Assembly: GCF_025947305.1 (NCBI RefSeq)
Contig: NZ_CP110009.1
Span: 3,885,501-3,949,500 of the forward strand
Reading direction: 5' to 3'
DNA length: 64,000 nt
From: Flavobacterium sp. N3904
GTDB lineage: Bacteria > Bacteroidota > Bacteroidia > Flavobacteriales > Flavobacteriaceae
How positions within the stretch are numbered: the stretch's first letter is position 1; each line of letters begins with the position of its first letter. A program made the translations under genes and the position numbers. The notes below the pieces were generated by a model, which worked only from the letters and a program-made list of their open reading frames with translations, had not been told where the DNA came from and ran no database searches. Below are positions 9,290 through 17,922 of this stretch, in pieces.

Positions 9290-10540
9290 ATGTTACAAGA
9301 ATTCGTAGATGTTCTAATTATAGGTGCAGGACCTTCTGGCTGTGTATCCGCCTCTTACCTTCACAAAAAAGGAGTTAAAATAAAAGTAGTCGAAAAGACT
9401 AAGTTTCCAAGAATCGTCGTTGGCGAAAGTTTGATTCCCCGTGTAATGGATCATTTTGCCGAAGCCGAATTATTTGATTGTTTGGATGCCATGAATTTCG
9501 AGAAAAAACTGGGCGCCCGATTTATAAGAGGCGAAGAAATTTGTGTTTTTGATTTCAGCAATAAATTTTCCGAAGGCTGGGATTGGACCTGGCAAGTGCC
9601 AAGAGCCGATTTTGACAACACTATGGCTCAGGAAGTGATTCGAAAAGGAATTGATTTAGAATTCGAATCTGAAGTTATTTCTGTTTCGTTTGAAGGAAAA
9701 AATTCGACTACAGTTGTAAAAGACAAAGATGGCAATTTTAAAGAAATTCATGCTAAATTTATAATTGATTCCAGCGGATATGGAAGGGTTTTACCCAGAC
9801 TTTTGGATTTGGATACTCCTTCACAACTGGATCCTCATTCTTCTATTTTTACACATGTTATTGATGTTAATAGAACGCCAGGAGTTGAAGGAACTATGAT
9901 TTCGTTTGACATACTGGAAACCGAAGTTTGGTTATGGGTTATTCCTTTCTCTAATGGAAACACAAGTCTTGGAGTAGTTGGACCAACGGATTTTATCAAC
10001 TCACTTTCGGAGAACAAAGACAATGCAGAGGCGCTAAAAAATGCGATACAGCTATCAGATTATTATATCAAACGATTTGCTGGGGTTGAATTTCTATTCG
10101 AACCCATCAAGCTGGAAAACTATTCCCGTTCTGTAAAGAAAATGTATGGAGACGGTTTTGCACTGACCGGAAACAGTTCTGAATTTTTAGATCCTGTATT
10201 TTCTTCGGGGGTTGCCTTTGCGACCGAATCGGGTATGCTGGCGGCTAAATTATACTTAAAAGAATCACAAGGAACTGCCGTAGATTGGGAAACCGAATTT
10301 ACCGGATATATGAAAAAAGGAATTGCCGTTTTTACAACCTATGTAAAAGAATGGTATACCGGAAACCTTCAAACCTTGTTTTTTCATCAGCCTGAAAATC
10401 AAGATGTAAAGAGAAAAATATGCGCCGTTCTGGCCGGTTATGTTTGGGATGAAAACAATCCTTTTGTAAAAAAACATGACAATCTAATCAAAAATATGGC
10501 CCATTTACTAAAAATGGAAAGCGAACAAAAAAAATCCTAG
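9290..10540 (+). CDS. Halogenase-like NAD(P)/FAD-dependent oxidoreductase
   Basis: A 416-residue flavoprotein of the tryptophan-halogenase/geranylgeranyl-reductase superfamily. It has the FAD motif IGAGPSGCVSASYL at the N-terminus, VVGESLIPR (the GES motif region), WQVPRADFD, and VWLWVIPFSNG, which contains the WxWxIP sequence usual in flavin-dependent halogenases. It lies 74 bp after the methyltransferase gene. Some flexirubins are chlorinated on the aryl head, so a halogenase role is plausible, though hydroxylation cannot be excluded. Confidence 0.82.
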   Translation: MLQEFVDVLIIGAGPSGCVSASYLHKKGVKIKVVEKTKFPRIVVGESLIPRVMDHFAEAELFDCLDAMNFEKKLGARFIRGEEICVFDFSNKFSEGWDWTWQVPRADFDNTMAQEVIRKGIDLEFESEVISVSFEGKNSTTVVKDKDGNFKEIHAKFIIDSSGYGRVLPRLLDLDTPSQLDPHSSIFTHVIDVNRTPGVEGTMISFDILETEVWLWVIPFSNGNTSLGVVGPTDFINSLSENKDNAEALKNAIQLSDYYIKRFAGVEFLFEPIKLENYSRSVKKMYGDGFALTGNSSEFLDPVFSSGVAFATESGMLAAKLYLKESQGTAVDWETEFTGYMKKGIAVFTTYVKEWYTGNLQTLFFHQPENQDVKRKICAVLAGYVWDENNPFVKKHDNLIKNMAHLLKMESEQKKS

Positions 10541-10562
10541 TTGTAAAACTAGGATTTTTGTT
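10531..10562. terminator. Bidirectional terminator between convergent genes
   Basis: Inverted repeat AAAATCCTAG (10531-10540) with CTAGGATTTT (10549-10558), flanked by A-rich and T-rich runs, lying exactly between the ends of the halogenase-like gene and the convergent exported-protein gene. Confidence 0.85.
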
Positions 10563-11156
10563 TTAAAGAAATCTTTTAAGCTGCATCACCATATTTTTAG
10601 CCAATTTTTGATAAGCTCCTGCAATTCGGTATCCTTGATCAAAGTCAAATGTGCCCTGTGCCAGTCCAATCGATTTGTCAAATTCCATTTCTACTAAAAC
10701 ATTCTTGGGATTTGCCGTTTCCACAACTGTAATAATAGCACTGATTTTTGCAGGTTGAGCAACAGCAACAACACTATAGCCAGGATAAATCCAAGTTGTT
10801 TTAATGTTCATTGTGTATTTCAGCTCACTATTCTTCTCACATTTAATTTCTCCTTTTTCAAATCGTTTGTTGAAATATTCAATAAATTTAGGCTCATATT
10901 TATTTTCTCTGTCATTAAACCAATCCTTTCTGAATTTTTCTGATTCTCCTGCCACTTCTTTCCTTTTATCCATTTTATCTTTCAGAAAGTCTTCTTCAGT
11001 TTCAAAACCTTGTACTTTTTGATCCGTATAATCAAATGTTACATTGTATTCTGAAATACCCTTTAAGTTATTGAGTTTACCAGAAACAATATCAAATCGC
11101 TGTGCAGAAACAACAGATATAAAGAATAAAAACAATAAAACTATTTTTCCTTTCAT
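10563..11156 (-). CDS. Exported protein of unknown function (paralogue of next gene)
   Basis: A 197-residue protein with a signal peptide (MKGKIVLLFLFFISVVSAQ). The mature part is predicted mixed alpha/beta and contains TTWIYPGYSVVAVAQPAKISAIITVVE, which closely parallels LWIYPGWDAGIMKQPAKV in the upstream neighbour, so the two are tandem paralogues. I do not recognise the family. Both genes are separate from the pigment run by a terminator. Confidence 0.7.
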   Translation of the reverse strand: MKGKIVLLFLFFISVVSAQRFDIVSGKLNNLKGISEYNVTFDYTDQKVQGFETEEDFLKDKMDKRKEVAGESEKFRKDWFNDRENKYEPKFIEYFNKRFEKGEIKCEKNSELKYTMNIKTTWIYPGYSVVAVAQPAKISAIITVVETANPKNVLVEMEFDKSIGLAQGTFDFDQGYRIAGAYQKLAKNMVMQLKRFL

Positions 11157-11202
11157 AATTAAGATACCTTAAATAATTTGGTTAATTTCTTGTGCATAAA
11201 AA

Positions 11203-11220
11203 AGCCCCGTTAAAAGGGCT
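11203..11220 (-). terminator. Rho-independent terminator of the 11246-11851 gene
   Basis: AGCCC...GGGCT hairpin (11203-11220) followed on the minus strand by a run of Ts (A run at 11198-11203 on the plus strand), 26 bp past the stop of the upstream gene. Confidence 0.75.
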
Positions 11221-11245
11221 CTTTATATTCTGCAACAAATTAGTA

Positions 11246-11851
11246 TTAGTACGCTTTTTTCAAAATCAGTTTGGCCAATGATTTTGCCGTTTTTGCAAAT
11301 CCTTCTCCAATTCGGGTTTCATTGCTGAAATTATTTCCCCATTGATCGCCCGGTGCATTCTCGCTCGAAATTTCCAAAACAACATTCGATTTATTACTGG
11401 TTTCAACAAATTTTAATTGGGTTGTCACTTTTGCTGGCTGCTTCATGATTCCAGCATCCCAACCTGGATATATCCACAGCACTTCAACTATTAAAGTATA
11501 TTTTGCAGTTGCCAATCCTTCTTGAAAATTAACATCTTTACTGTCTTTCACAAAAACAACATTCATCAATTCCAAAAACTTTGGGTTCCAAATAAGCTCT
11601 TTGCTCGAATCCCATTTCTTTTTCCAAATGTCACCCGTATTTTTTGTTTTATCATTTAATTCTTTGGTTCTGTTAGCAACATACTGAGCTTCGGTTAATT
11701 TCTCTTTCAAAAGAGTCAATTTCGAATAATCAAATTCAACATTTATTTCTTTTTGATCCTTCAAGAATCCAAAATCTCCTTTTACAACATCCATATCTTG
11801 GGCTGTCATGATAGAAGAAACAAACAAAAGTGCAAAAACAATTTTTTTCAT
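11246..11851 (-). CDS. Exported protein of unknown function (paralogue of 10563-11156)
   Basis: A 201-residue protein with a signal peptide (MKKIVFALLFVSSIMTAQ). It shares with its downstream neighbour a similar length, the early pattern VVxGxxxxLKxxxExNVxFDY, and the central WIYPGW...QPAKV segment. The family is not recognised. The tandem pair suggests a local duplication; each copy has its own terminator. Confidence 0.7.
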   Translation of the reverse strand: MKKIVFALLFVSSIMTAQDMDVVKGDFGFLKDQKEINVEFDYSKLTLLKEKLTEAQYVANRTKELNDKTKNTGDIWKKKWDSSKELIWNPKFLELMNVVFVKDSKDVNFQEGLATAKYTLIVEVLWIYPGWDAGIMKQPAKVTTQLKFVETSNKSNVVLEISSENAPGDQWGNNFSNETRIGEGFAKTAKSLAKLILKKAY

Positions 11852-11993
11852 TTTTTAAATTTTAATATTATCATATAAATACTTACAAATCAAAAATAGT
11901 GTAAATAATTTAAAATCAAATCTCAAATCGAAAAAAAAATCTCCAAAACAAAATTTAATCCATTTTGCTTTTTTATTATAAATCTATATCGTA

Positions 11994-12005
11994 ATATTGC
12001 AATAT
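11994..12005. promoter_or_regulatory. Candidate ArsR operator
   Basis: A perfect 12-bp palindrome ATATTGCAATAT located 13 bp before the arsR start codon, extended on the left by ATATCGTA. Its position is that expected for autoregulation by an ArsR/SmtB repressor; inference only. Confidence 0.5.
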
Positions 12006-12017
12006 AAAAATACAACA

Positions 12018-12350
12018 ATGGGAATTACTAAAACAGAACATTTTACAGACGAGCAAAACGAATTGGCAATCTTGACCAAAGCATTGGGCCATCCAGCACG
12101 AATTGCCATTATACAATACTTAATCAAAGTAGAAAGTTGTATTTGTGGTGACATTGTAAACGAATTGCCGCTTGCTCAACCCACAATCTCTCAACACCTG
12201 AAAGAATTAAAAAACGCTGGCTTGATAAAAGGAAACTTTGAAGGAAATGCAATTTGTTATTGCCTCAACGAAGTAGGATTCGACAAAATAAAAGGATTCT
12301 TTCAGCATGTAAATACTTATCTCAATAAAAGAAAAGACAGTTGTTGCTAA
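12018..12350 (+). CDS. arsR: ArsR/SmtB-family metalloregulator
   Basis: A 110-residue winged-helix repressor. I chose the ATG at 12018 over an upstream TTG in frame, because the upstream part overlaps the palindromic operator candidate. The helix-turn-helix is [19 protein letters not shown] (residues 52-70), and Cys41 and Cys43 in ESCICGDIV sit where ArsR proteins bind arsenite. The C-terminus ends in Cys-Cys. It is the first gene of an arsenic operon with DUF6428, ArsC-like and Acr3 genes, all on the plus strand. Confidence 0.9.
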   Translation: MGITKTEHFTDEQNELAILTKALGHPARIAIIQYLIKVESCICGDIVNELPLAQPTISQHLKELKNAGLIKGNFEGNAICYCLNEVGFDKIKGFFQHVNTYLNKRKDSCC

Positions 12351-12404
12351 AAAATAATTAAACTTTAAACTTTTAAACACTTAAACTATTAAACTCTTTT
12401 CATC

Positions 12405-12875
12405 ATGAAACTATCAGAAATTAAAAAACACTTAAGTACTGCTACAGGAGTGACTTTTCAGTTGCCAAACGGCACATTTGTTCCCGAACATTTCCATGTT
12501 ACCGAAGTTGGAATGATAACCAAAAACTTTATTGATTGTGGCGGAACTGTTCGAAAAGAATCGGTTGTGAATTTTCAATTGTGGGATGCCAATGATTTTG
12601 AACACCGTTTGAAAGCACAAAAACTTTTAAATATCATCGCTCTTTCTGAAAAAGTATTGGGACTTGAAGATCTTGAAATCGAAGTAGAATATCAAGATAC
12701 TACTATCGGAAAATACGATTTGGATTACAATGGTGAGACTTTTATACTCTTGAACAAACAAACCGCTTGCTTGGCATTAGACCAATGCTGTTCGCCACAG
12801 GAAAAACAAAAAGTACAACTATCCGAAATAGCAAACAAAGCCAACTGTTGCACACCTGGTGCAGGCTGTTGCTAG
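12405..12875 (+). CDS. DUF6428 family protein of the arsenic operon
   Basis: A 156-residue soluble protein beginning MKLSEIKKHLSTATGVTFQLPNG, the pattern I associate with DUF6428, a family regularly found between arsR and the arsenate reductase-like gene in Bacteroidota. The C-terminus is cysteine-rich (QCCSPQE and NCCTPGAGCC), suggesting metalloid or metal binding. Function is not established. Confidence 0.75.
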   Translation: MKLSEIKKHLSTATGVTFQLPNGTFVPEHFHVTEVGMITKNFIDCGGTVRKESVVNFQLWDANDFEHRLKAQKLLNIIALSEKVLGLEDLEIEVEYQDTTIGKYDLDYNGETFILLNKQTACLALDQCCSPQEKQKVQLSEIANKANCCTPGAGCC

Positions 12876-12894
12876 TCTAATAGAATATTTTTCT

Positions 12895-12923
12895 CCTGCA
12901 AGGGCTTTTTTAGACCTTGCGGG
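12895..12923. other. Intercistronic hairpin
   Basis: CCTGCAAGG (12895-12903) pairs with CCTTGCGGG (12915-12923) in the 75-bp gap before the ArsC-like gene. There is no T run, so it may be a processing or stability element of the operon mRNA; weak call. Confidence 0.3.
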
Positions 12924-12950
12924 TATTATAACCAAACACCCATTTTAAAA

Positions 12951-13583
12951 ATGACCCAAACCAATAACAATCTTTTTGCCGATATCAAAAGCACCGTCGA
13001 TACTTTAAATTTCACAAGCATTTCGCCGGAACGCAAAGTTATTTTGCAACCGCTTATCGATTATATCCAATCCAAAACAACGGCAGAACAGGACATTCGG
13101 CTCAATTTTATCTGCACCCATAATTCCCGCCGAAGTCATTTGTCTCAAATATGGGCGCAAACCGCAGCCGCCTATTATAACATTAAAAACGTGTTTTGCT
13201 ATTCGGGCGGAACCGAAGCCACCGCTTTATTCCCCATGGTAGCCCAAACATTGCAGCAAACTGGTTTCCAAATCGAAACCCTTTCCGAAGGAAAAAATCC
13301 CGTTTATAGTATAAAATACAACGAAAACGATCATCCGCTGATTTGCTTTTCCAAAACCTATGATAACGCTTTCAACCCACAAAGTGAATTTGCAGCCATT
13401 CTAACTTGCTCTTCCGCCGATAGCGGTTGCCCATTCATAGCAGGAGCCGAAAAACGAATCCCAATCACCTTCGAAGACCCAAAAGCCTTTGATAACAGCC
13501 CGCAACAGACTGAGAAGTATCAGGAACGCAGCATCCAAATTGCAACCGAACTGTTTTATGTTTTCTCCCAAGTAAAAAAATAA
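12951..13583 (+). CDS. ArsC-like low-molecular-weight phosphatase family protein
   Basis: A 210-residue protein with the phosphatase/arsenate-reductase P-loop CX5R(S) at Cys55 to Ser62 (ICTHNSRRS). This is the LMW-PTP fold used by thioredoxin-coupled arsenate reductases. It is longer than classical ArsC (about 130 residues) and belongs to the Bacteroidota protein-tyrosine-phosphatase variant found beside Acr3 transporters. Arsenate reduction feeding the neighbouring Acr3 exporter is the likely role. Confidence 0.82.
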   Translation: MTQTNNNLFADIKSTVDTLNFTSISPERKVILQPLIDYIQSKTTAEQDIRLNFICTHNSRRSHLSQIWAQTAAAYYNIKNVFCYSGGTEATALFPMVAQTLQQTGFQIETLSEGKNPVYSIKYNENDHPLICFSKTYDNAFNPQSEFAAILTCSSADSGCPFIAGAEKRIPITFEDPKAFDNSPQQTEKYQERSIQIATELFYVFSQVKK

Positions 13584-13699
13584 AATCAAAATTTGAACCA
13601 TTAAGAAAAATAAGTTTTAGAGTATTGCAAAACAATACTTAACTAATCTTAATCCCTTAATGGTTCAAAAAAAAATAAATGGTAAAATCAAATTAAATT

Positions 13700-14767
13700 A
13701 TGTCAGCAAATAATTGTGCCCCTGCTTTAGAGCGAAAAAAATTAGGCTTCCTCGACCGCAATCTCACCCTATGGATATTTCTGGCCATGGCAATAGGCGT
13801 CTCCATCGGATATTTCATTCCGTCGAGCAGTGGATTCATCAACTCGTTTTCGAGCGGAACCACCAATATTCCACTAGCTATCGGACTAATCCTGATGATG
13901 TACCCGCCACTGGCAAAAGTCAAATATGAGCAAATGGGCGAAGTATTCAAAAACACCAAAGTACTGGGCGCCTCCCTGTTTCTCAACTGGGTTGTCGGTC
14001 CCATTTTAATGTTTACCCTCGCCTTGCTATTCTTAAACGGTTACCCCGAATACATGATTGGCGTTATCCTAATCGGACTTGCGCGTTGCATCGCTATGGT
14101 AGTGGTCTGGAACGACCTCGCCGACGGAAACCGAGAATACGCTGCTGGATTAATCGCCCTCAACAGCATCTTCCAAGTATTGCTTTATAGTGTTTATGCC
14201 TATGTTTTTATCACCATACTCCCTCCCTATTTTGGGTACCACGGTTTTGAAGTCAACATCAGCATTGGGCAAATTGCCGAAAGTGTGGGCATCTACCTCG
14301 GAATCCCTTTCGCACTTGGAATCATCAGCCGTTACACCTTAATCGCGACCAAAGGAGCCGAGTGGTTCGAGACCAAATACGTGCCATTCATCTCTCCTAT
14401 CACCTTAATATCGTTGTTGTTCACCATCGTATTAATGTTCAGCCTCAAAGGCGAATTAATCGTTCAAATCCCAATGGATGTGGTGCGCATCGCGATTCCG
14501 TTAGTGATTTATTTCGTCATTATGTTCGTCATGAGTTTCTTCATCGGCAAGTACTTTGGTGCCGATTATTCCAAGTCAACCGCCATTGCATTTACGGCAA
14601 CCGGAAACAATTTTGAGTTGGCCATCGCCGTAGCCATTGGCGTTTTCGGAATCAATAGCGGTCAGGCCTTTGCGGGTGTCATAGGCCCATTGGTCGAAGT
14701 TCCCGCTTTAATTGCCTTGGTCAATGTCGCCTTTTGGTTCAGAAAAAAATACTACGGAGGTAAGTAG
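13700..14767 (+). CDS. arsB: Acr3-family arsenite efflux transporter
   Basis: A 355-residue membrane protein with about ten hydrophobic segments. The segment [18 protein letters not shown] contains the conserved Cys130 and the ARCIAMV signature of Acr3 arsenite permeases, and the C-terminal half has the conserved [16 protein letters not shown]. It exports arsenite made by the upstream reductase. It is the last gene of the ars operon; a strong terminator follows at 14921-14965. The call as Acr3 (not ArsB-type) is from these motifs. Confidence 0.93.
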   Translation: MSANNCAPALERKKLGFLDRNLTLWIFLAMAIGVSIGYFIPSSSGFINSFSSGTTNIPLAIGLILMMYPPLAKVKYEQMGEVFKNTKVLGASLFLNWVVGPILMFTLALLFLNGYPEYMIGVILIGLARCIAMVVVWNDLADGNREYAAGLIALNSIFQVLLYSVYAYVFITILPPYFGYHGFEVNISIGQIAESVGIYLGIPFALGIISRYTLIATKGAEWFETKYVPFISPITLISLLFTIVLMFSLKGELIVQIPMDVVRIAIPLVIYFVIMFVMSFFIGKYFGADYSKSTAIAFTATGNNFELAIAVAIGVFGINSGQAFAGVIGPLVEVPALIALVNVAFWFRKKYYGGK

Positions 14768-14784
14768 CATTATAAGAAGCTATT

Positions 14785-14903
14785 TACTTCTTCAGTTCGC
14801 TTCGCTCGTGTCCTGCTATCCGTTTCAATCTTATGAGCCGAACACCGGCTCACAAGGATTTTCTCTTCCATCAGCGCTAAGGCATCCGTTTTCATAAGAA
14901 TAT
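14785..14903 (-). repeat. Dispersed palindrome-containing repeat, copy 1
   Basis: Read on the minus strand this stretch (AAAACGGATGCC, TAGCG, CTGATGGAAG, GAAAATCCTT, an AGCC/GGCT hairpin, then AAGATTG and ATAGCAGG) matches block by block the plus-strand sequence at 39495-39606. The central hairpin sequence differs between the copies while its pairing is kept. Confidence 0.6.
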
Positions 14904-14920
14904 TTATTTTCAAAAATCAT

Positions 14921-14966
14921 ACAAACTGCAATTCCATAAATTTTTGGGGTTGCAGTTTGTTTTTTA
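14921..14966 (+). terminator. Terminator after the ars operon
   Basis: ACAAACTGCA (14921-14930) pairs perfectly with TGCAGTTTGT (14951-14960), followed by a T run. Confidence 0.8.
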
Positions 14967-15006
14967 AAACCAAACAAATGCAAAGCCATATAATTTACTA
15001 ATCTAA

Positions 15007-15276
15007 TTACAACTGTTTCGGAGTAACATATTGAGACAGTTTCACACCTATTGTCAATTCATTAAGATACGTTTCGCAAATTCCAGAAGCCTTCATAATT
15101 TCCTCCTTAGAGTAATTACCCTGATTAATCTCAGCAGCATATCGTATCCCAAACAAACGTATCATTCGTATTGCCTTATCTTTTGGTGCGTTATTATACA
15201 TATCGCTCAATTTTGCTCCTAATTCTGCTACGCACATTTGTGTTTTTTTAGTTATAATTAAAACACCAACATCCAT
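15007..15276 (-). CDS. Small protein of unknown function
   Basis: An 89-residue, mostly helical protein. It contains MCVAELGAKLSDMYNNAPKD and YSKEEIMKASGICETYLNEL; the second part looks like a helix-turn-helix-like helical pair but I cannot assign a family. The start at 15276 is uncertain, since the internal Met at residue 13 (MCVAELG) would give a more typical beginning. It stands alone between the ars operon and a 500-bp non-coding stretch. Confidence 0.5.
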   Translation of the reverse strand: MDVGVLIITKKTQMCVAELGAKLSDMYNNAPKDKAIRMIRLFGIRYAAEINQGNYSKEEIMKASGICETYLNELTIGVKLSQYVTPKQL

Positions 15277-15766
15277 GCCAAATATCTATAAACAAGCACA
15301 TTATACCGTTAAATTAACACTAAAACAAAATATTGAAGCTATTAGATTATAAAATATAAATAGTACCACCTATAATGTCATCACTGGCAGTTCTTTGTTG
15401 GCACAAAGATGCTTCAAAGCAGCAATTAGGTGACTAAACCCATTGCTTTTGGTACTTTATACCAAAACTAGTGGTAGTAAACACCAATGGTTTTTGGTAG
15501 TCATTACCATTACCCCCCAATAGCACGAGCTAAATCTTAGAGCAAACTCCAAGTCTCCTAACCTACTTAAAATTCTCGCTAGAATTAATAGAATAACAGA
15601 TCAAAATACACATCCCAATACCATCAAAAAAGACACAACAGATAAAAACTCTTTTATGAATTGTAGTTCTTTTTTTATACATTTGAAAAGACACAATACC
15701 TTAGGTTTCTCATACCAAGCCAGCTGTATTGGGCAGGATTAGTATGATTGTAACAGCTATAAACAA
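15277..15766. other. Intergenic stretch without a recognisable gene
   Basis: About 490 bp with no convincing ORF. It contains several GGTAC/GTACC and TTGGTA/TACCAA repeats (for example 15360-15370, 15448-15470, 15490-15510) that can form small hairpins. Towards the end, GTAACAGCTATAAAC (15750-15764) may be a worn remnant of an attC-like arm just before a decayed cassette start. Confidence 0.35.
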
Positions 15767-15773
15767 ATTACCA
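15767..15773 (+). other. Degenerate cassette start (R'-like) of decayed cassette X1
   Basis: ATTACCAGTAATT at 15767-15779 is the near complement of the AACTACCGGTAAC that ends this cassette (16429-16441), with G of the expected GTT changed to A. This mirrors the terminal complementarity seen in the cassette array at 40.9-64 kb. Confidence 0.5.
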
Positions 15774-15792
15774 GTAATTTTAATACATTTTT

Positions 15793-16440
15793 ATGGAAAG
15801 AATTTACAACCCAAATATCCGAGAAAATGATTCAGTATATCTTTTGCGTCAAGTTCAAGAATTGGTTTTGATTGCTGAACAAAATAAAAGTTCATCGCCT
15901 TTAATATATGCCTGTCTTGATTCTCGTATTGCTCTTGAAGTTCTTGATCTTAATATGGTATTACATTCTGTAAGTTTAGATGAGAGAAAACAAATCGTTG
16001 AAGATTCAAAACCTAAAAATGGAATTGACCGAGTAAACAAAAAAGAAGGAAGTTTAAAAGAAAAATATCAACAGTTCTTTCAAGCTGTGTGTGAAGTTCT
16101 TGACGTAGAAGGAAAGTTTTACGACTTTAAAAAATCAAAAGAAATTCAGTACAAGCTTAGCACATATATACATTCTTATTACATGTCAAATAATGACTTG
16201 AATTATAATTCTCCCTTAATGCAAAATGCAATCACAATAATCAAAGAATTTGAACAGTTTTTAAAAACAGGTGTTCCCATTAAAGATGGTTTCATGATAA
16301 TTATTGGAATGAATTGTAAAACTATGCCTGAAAATGACAAAGAGTTATTAGTAGAGTGGAAAACATCCACGACAATGAAATATGAAGATCTAAAAGCAAA
16401 GTTAGAGCAAAACCAAAATTTGAGAAAAAACTACCGGTAA
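15793..16440 (+). CDS. Hypothetical protein in a decayed cassette
   Basis: A 215-residue soluble, largely helical protein with no signal peptide or motif I recognise; it contains SPLIYACLDSRIALEVLDLNM near the N-terminus. Its ATG lies 26 bp after a degenerate cassette start and its stop codon overlaps the CGGTAAC that opens an attC-like site, so gene plus site form a gene cassette like those far downstream. Function unknown. Confidence 0.65.
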   Translation: MERIYNPNIRENDSVYLLRQVQELVLIAEQNKSSSPLIYACLDSRIALEVLDLNMVLHSVSLDERKQIVEDSKPKNGIDRVNKKEGSLKEKYQQFFQAVCEVLDVEGKFYDFKKSKEIQYKLSTYIHSYYMSNNDLNYNSPLMQNAITIIKEFEQFLKTGVPIKDGFMIIIGMNCKTMPENDKELLVEWKTSTTMKYEDLKAKLEQNQNLRKNYR

Positions 16441-16533
16441 CAGCTACAACGGATTTGGGCATTTGGCTTAATGGAAAGATGGTTTTGTATTTGGGATGAT
16501 TTGTCAAATCCGAAAATAAGGCTTAATTTAACC
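16435..16533 (+). repeat. Left part of an attC-like site, interrupted by an IS110 element
   Basis: CGGTAAC (16435-16441) begins a sequence that follows the array attC sites closely: AGCTACAAC, GGATTTGGGCATTTGG, TTGTATTTGG, CAAATCCGAAAATA, GGCTTAATTTA and CCCAAACCCG. The expected closing arm (TAGCTG then GTT) is missing here and is found 1.4 kb away at 17926-17942. Confidence 0.75.
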
Positions 16534-16702
16534 CCAAACCCGCTGATTACTATGAAATTACCAAATAAAAATTCATAAAAAAAGCCATCTATTTTTTGCG
16601 AATAATTAATAACTTTGGTTTAGAAAAAACAAAAAAGTCTTGCGAAGGGGAAGAGCATTTTTTTCTCTTTCCTTTCAAAAGAAATTTTATTTAATGTTTT
16701 TT

Positions 16703-17704
16703 TTACGCTACTTGTCTTTTTTCAAACATTTTGTTTTCTCTTATGCATGCACATACTCTATGTACAAGTTTGTTCCTAACATTGTTTATGATAAGCATCT
16801 TGTTTTTACCTTCTTCCACCTTTCGATTAAAATAATTTTTTAATTCTGGATCACTGGTAATTGCTGACAAGGCACACATATGAAGCTGTTTTTTTAATTT
16901 TTTGTTAGCCACATAATGGACTTTTGGTTTTGAGCGAATACTTTTCCCCGAGGTATGTTCAAAAGGTACAACACCTGCATAACAAGCCAGTTGGCGAGGA
17001 GTTGTATACATTGTAAATTCGTTTGTAAAACAAATCAAAAACAAAGCCGTTACTTTTCCTATGCCAATAACAGATGTGACAAGAGTGAAAATTCTAGAAA
17101 TATTTTCATCGTCACTTATTGTTTTGTCCAATTGTTTTTCAATGTTTTTTAGATCCAAATCAATTCCCTTGATGGTGCTTTTCTGTAGTTTTTCAGAGAG
17201 TCTGGCTACTTCCAAATCAAAGGCTTTGAGTTCTTTTACATTTCGCAACAAAGAAGCTTTTGTTGCAACTAATTTTTCCCGCAGGGACAAAAGATTTCTC
17301 ATTTTGTTGATTTCCATTCTGGGAGCATTAAAAATAACTGCTTCCTCCACATTTTTCATGGCATAAAAAGCAATTCTTTGGGCATCAACTTTGTCGTTTT
17401 TGCCTCTTTGAACCCCAATGCTGCGAATAATTTTCAGTGACATTTCGACCCAAAGTGAGAACTTTTCAATCATTAGACATTTGATTATTAACTTACCGTA
17501 CATTCCTGTGTGTTCTAAACAAACAAGCGTGTTTTCAAACGTCGAACCTTGTTCCTTGAGCCATTTGCAAAGGGACTTGATTCCTTTGTAATCATTTACA
17601 AACTGGCTGTGAATTGATTTTTCTTTATTTCTATCCAAAATTACTACGGCATCAAAATATTCTTTTGACACATCAATACCTAAAAAATGTTTAAATTTAC
17701 TCAT
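16703..17704 (-). CDS. IS110-family transposase
   Basis: A 333-residue transposase. The N-terminal DEDD (RuvC-like) domain begins HFLGIDVSKEYFDAVVI and includes VCLEHTGMYG and RGKNDKVDAQRIAFYA. The C-terminal Transposase_20-type domain contains LACYAGVVPFEHTSGKSIRSK and the expected serine region. Length is normal for IS110. Its 5' side carries a structured spacer of the kind that encodes the bridge RNA in this family. It appears intact. Confidence 0.9.
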   Translation of the reverse strand: MSKFKHFLGIDVSKEYFDAVVILDRNKEKSIHSQFVNDYKGIKSLCKWLKEQGSTFENTLVCLEHTGMYGKLIIKCLMIEKFSLWVEMSLKIIRSIGVQRGKNDKVDAQRIAFYAMKNVEEAVIFNAPRMEINKMRNLLSLREKLVATKASLLRNVKELKAFDLEVARLSEKLQKSTIKGIDLDLKNIEKQLDKTISDDENISRIFTLVTSVIGIGKVTALFLICFTNEFTMYTTPRQLACYAGVVPFEHTSGKSIRSKPKVHYVANKKLKKQLHMCALSAITSDPELKNYFNRKVEEGKNKMLIINNVRNKLVHRVCACIRENKMFEKRQVA

Positions 17705-17922
17705 AAGAAAAGATTTTAAGGATTAGCAACCAAATTATTGAACACACTCGTAACCTTGAAAATAGGCCTTAAAACCTGAATTACTATTTGATGCTTGCTC
17801 AATATAAACTGACAAAGTCCTAATCAGCGGATAAGTCTAAAAACTTTGTAGTACCAATGGTGTACTTTGTCAGTTTGGTTGTTAATTTAAATTTACGAAT
17901 AATTTATTATGCAAATCTAAAG
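17705..17922 (-). ncRNA. Candidate bridge-RNA region of the IS110 element
   Basis: The 220-bp spacer upstream of the transposase gene contains a perfect 13-bp inverted repeat, AAACTGACAAAGT (17806-17818) with ACTTTGTCAGTTT (17864-17876), enclosing a 45-nt loop with further pairing potential. IS110 elements are known to transcribe a bridge RNA with target- and donor-binding loops from such a spacer. Loop-to-target matching was not worked out. Confidence 0.45.

Larger units (their letters stand above)
16534..17922 (-). mobile_element. IS110-family insertion sequence inside an attC-like site
   Basis: The region between the two halves of one attC-like site holds an IS110-type transposase (16703-17704, minus) and, upstream of it, a structured non-coding segment. 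The limits are estimated from where the attC sequence stops (about 16533) and resumes (about 17923); exact ends cannot be fixed because IS110 elements usually lack terminal inverted repeats and target duplications. Known relatives (the IS1111-attC group) insert specifically into integron attC sites, which fits. Confidence 0.7.

Noticed and set aside
16640..16843. 67-codon plus-strand ORF at the 3' end of the IS110 transposase
   Set aside because: It is mostly antisense to the transposase gene, with a phenylalanine-rich composition typical of reading AT-rich DNA backwards.
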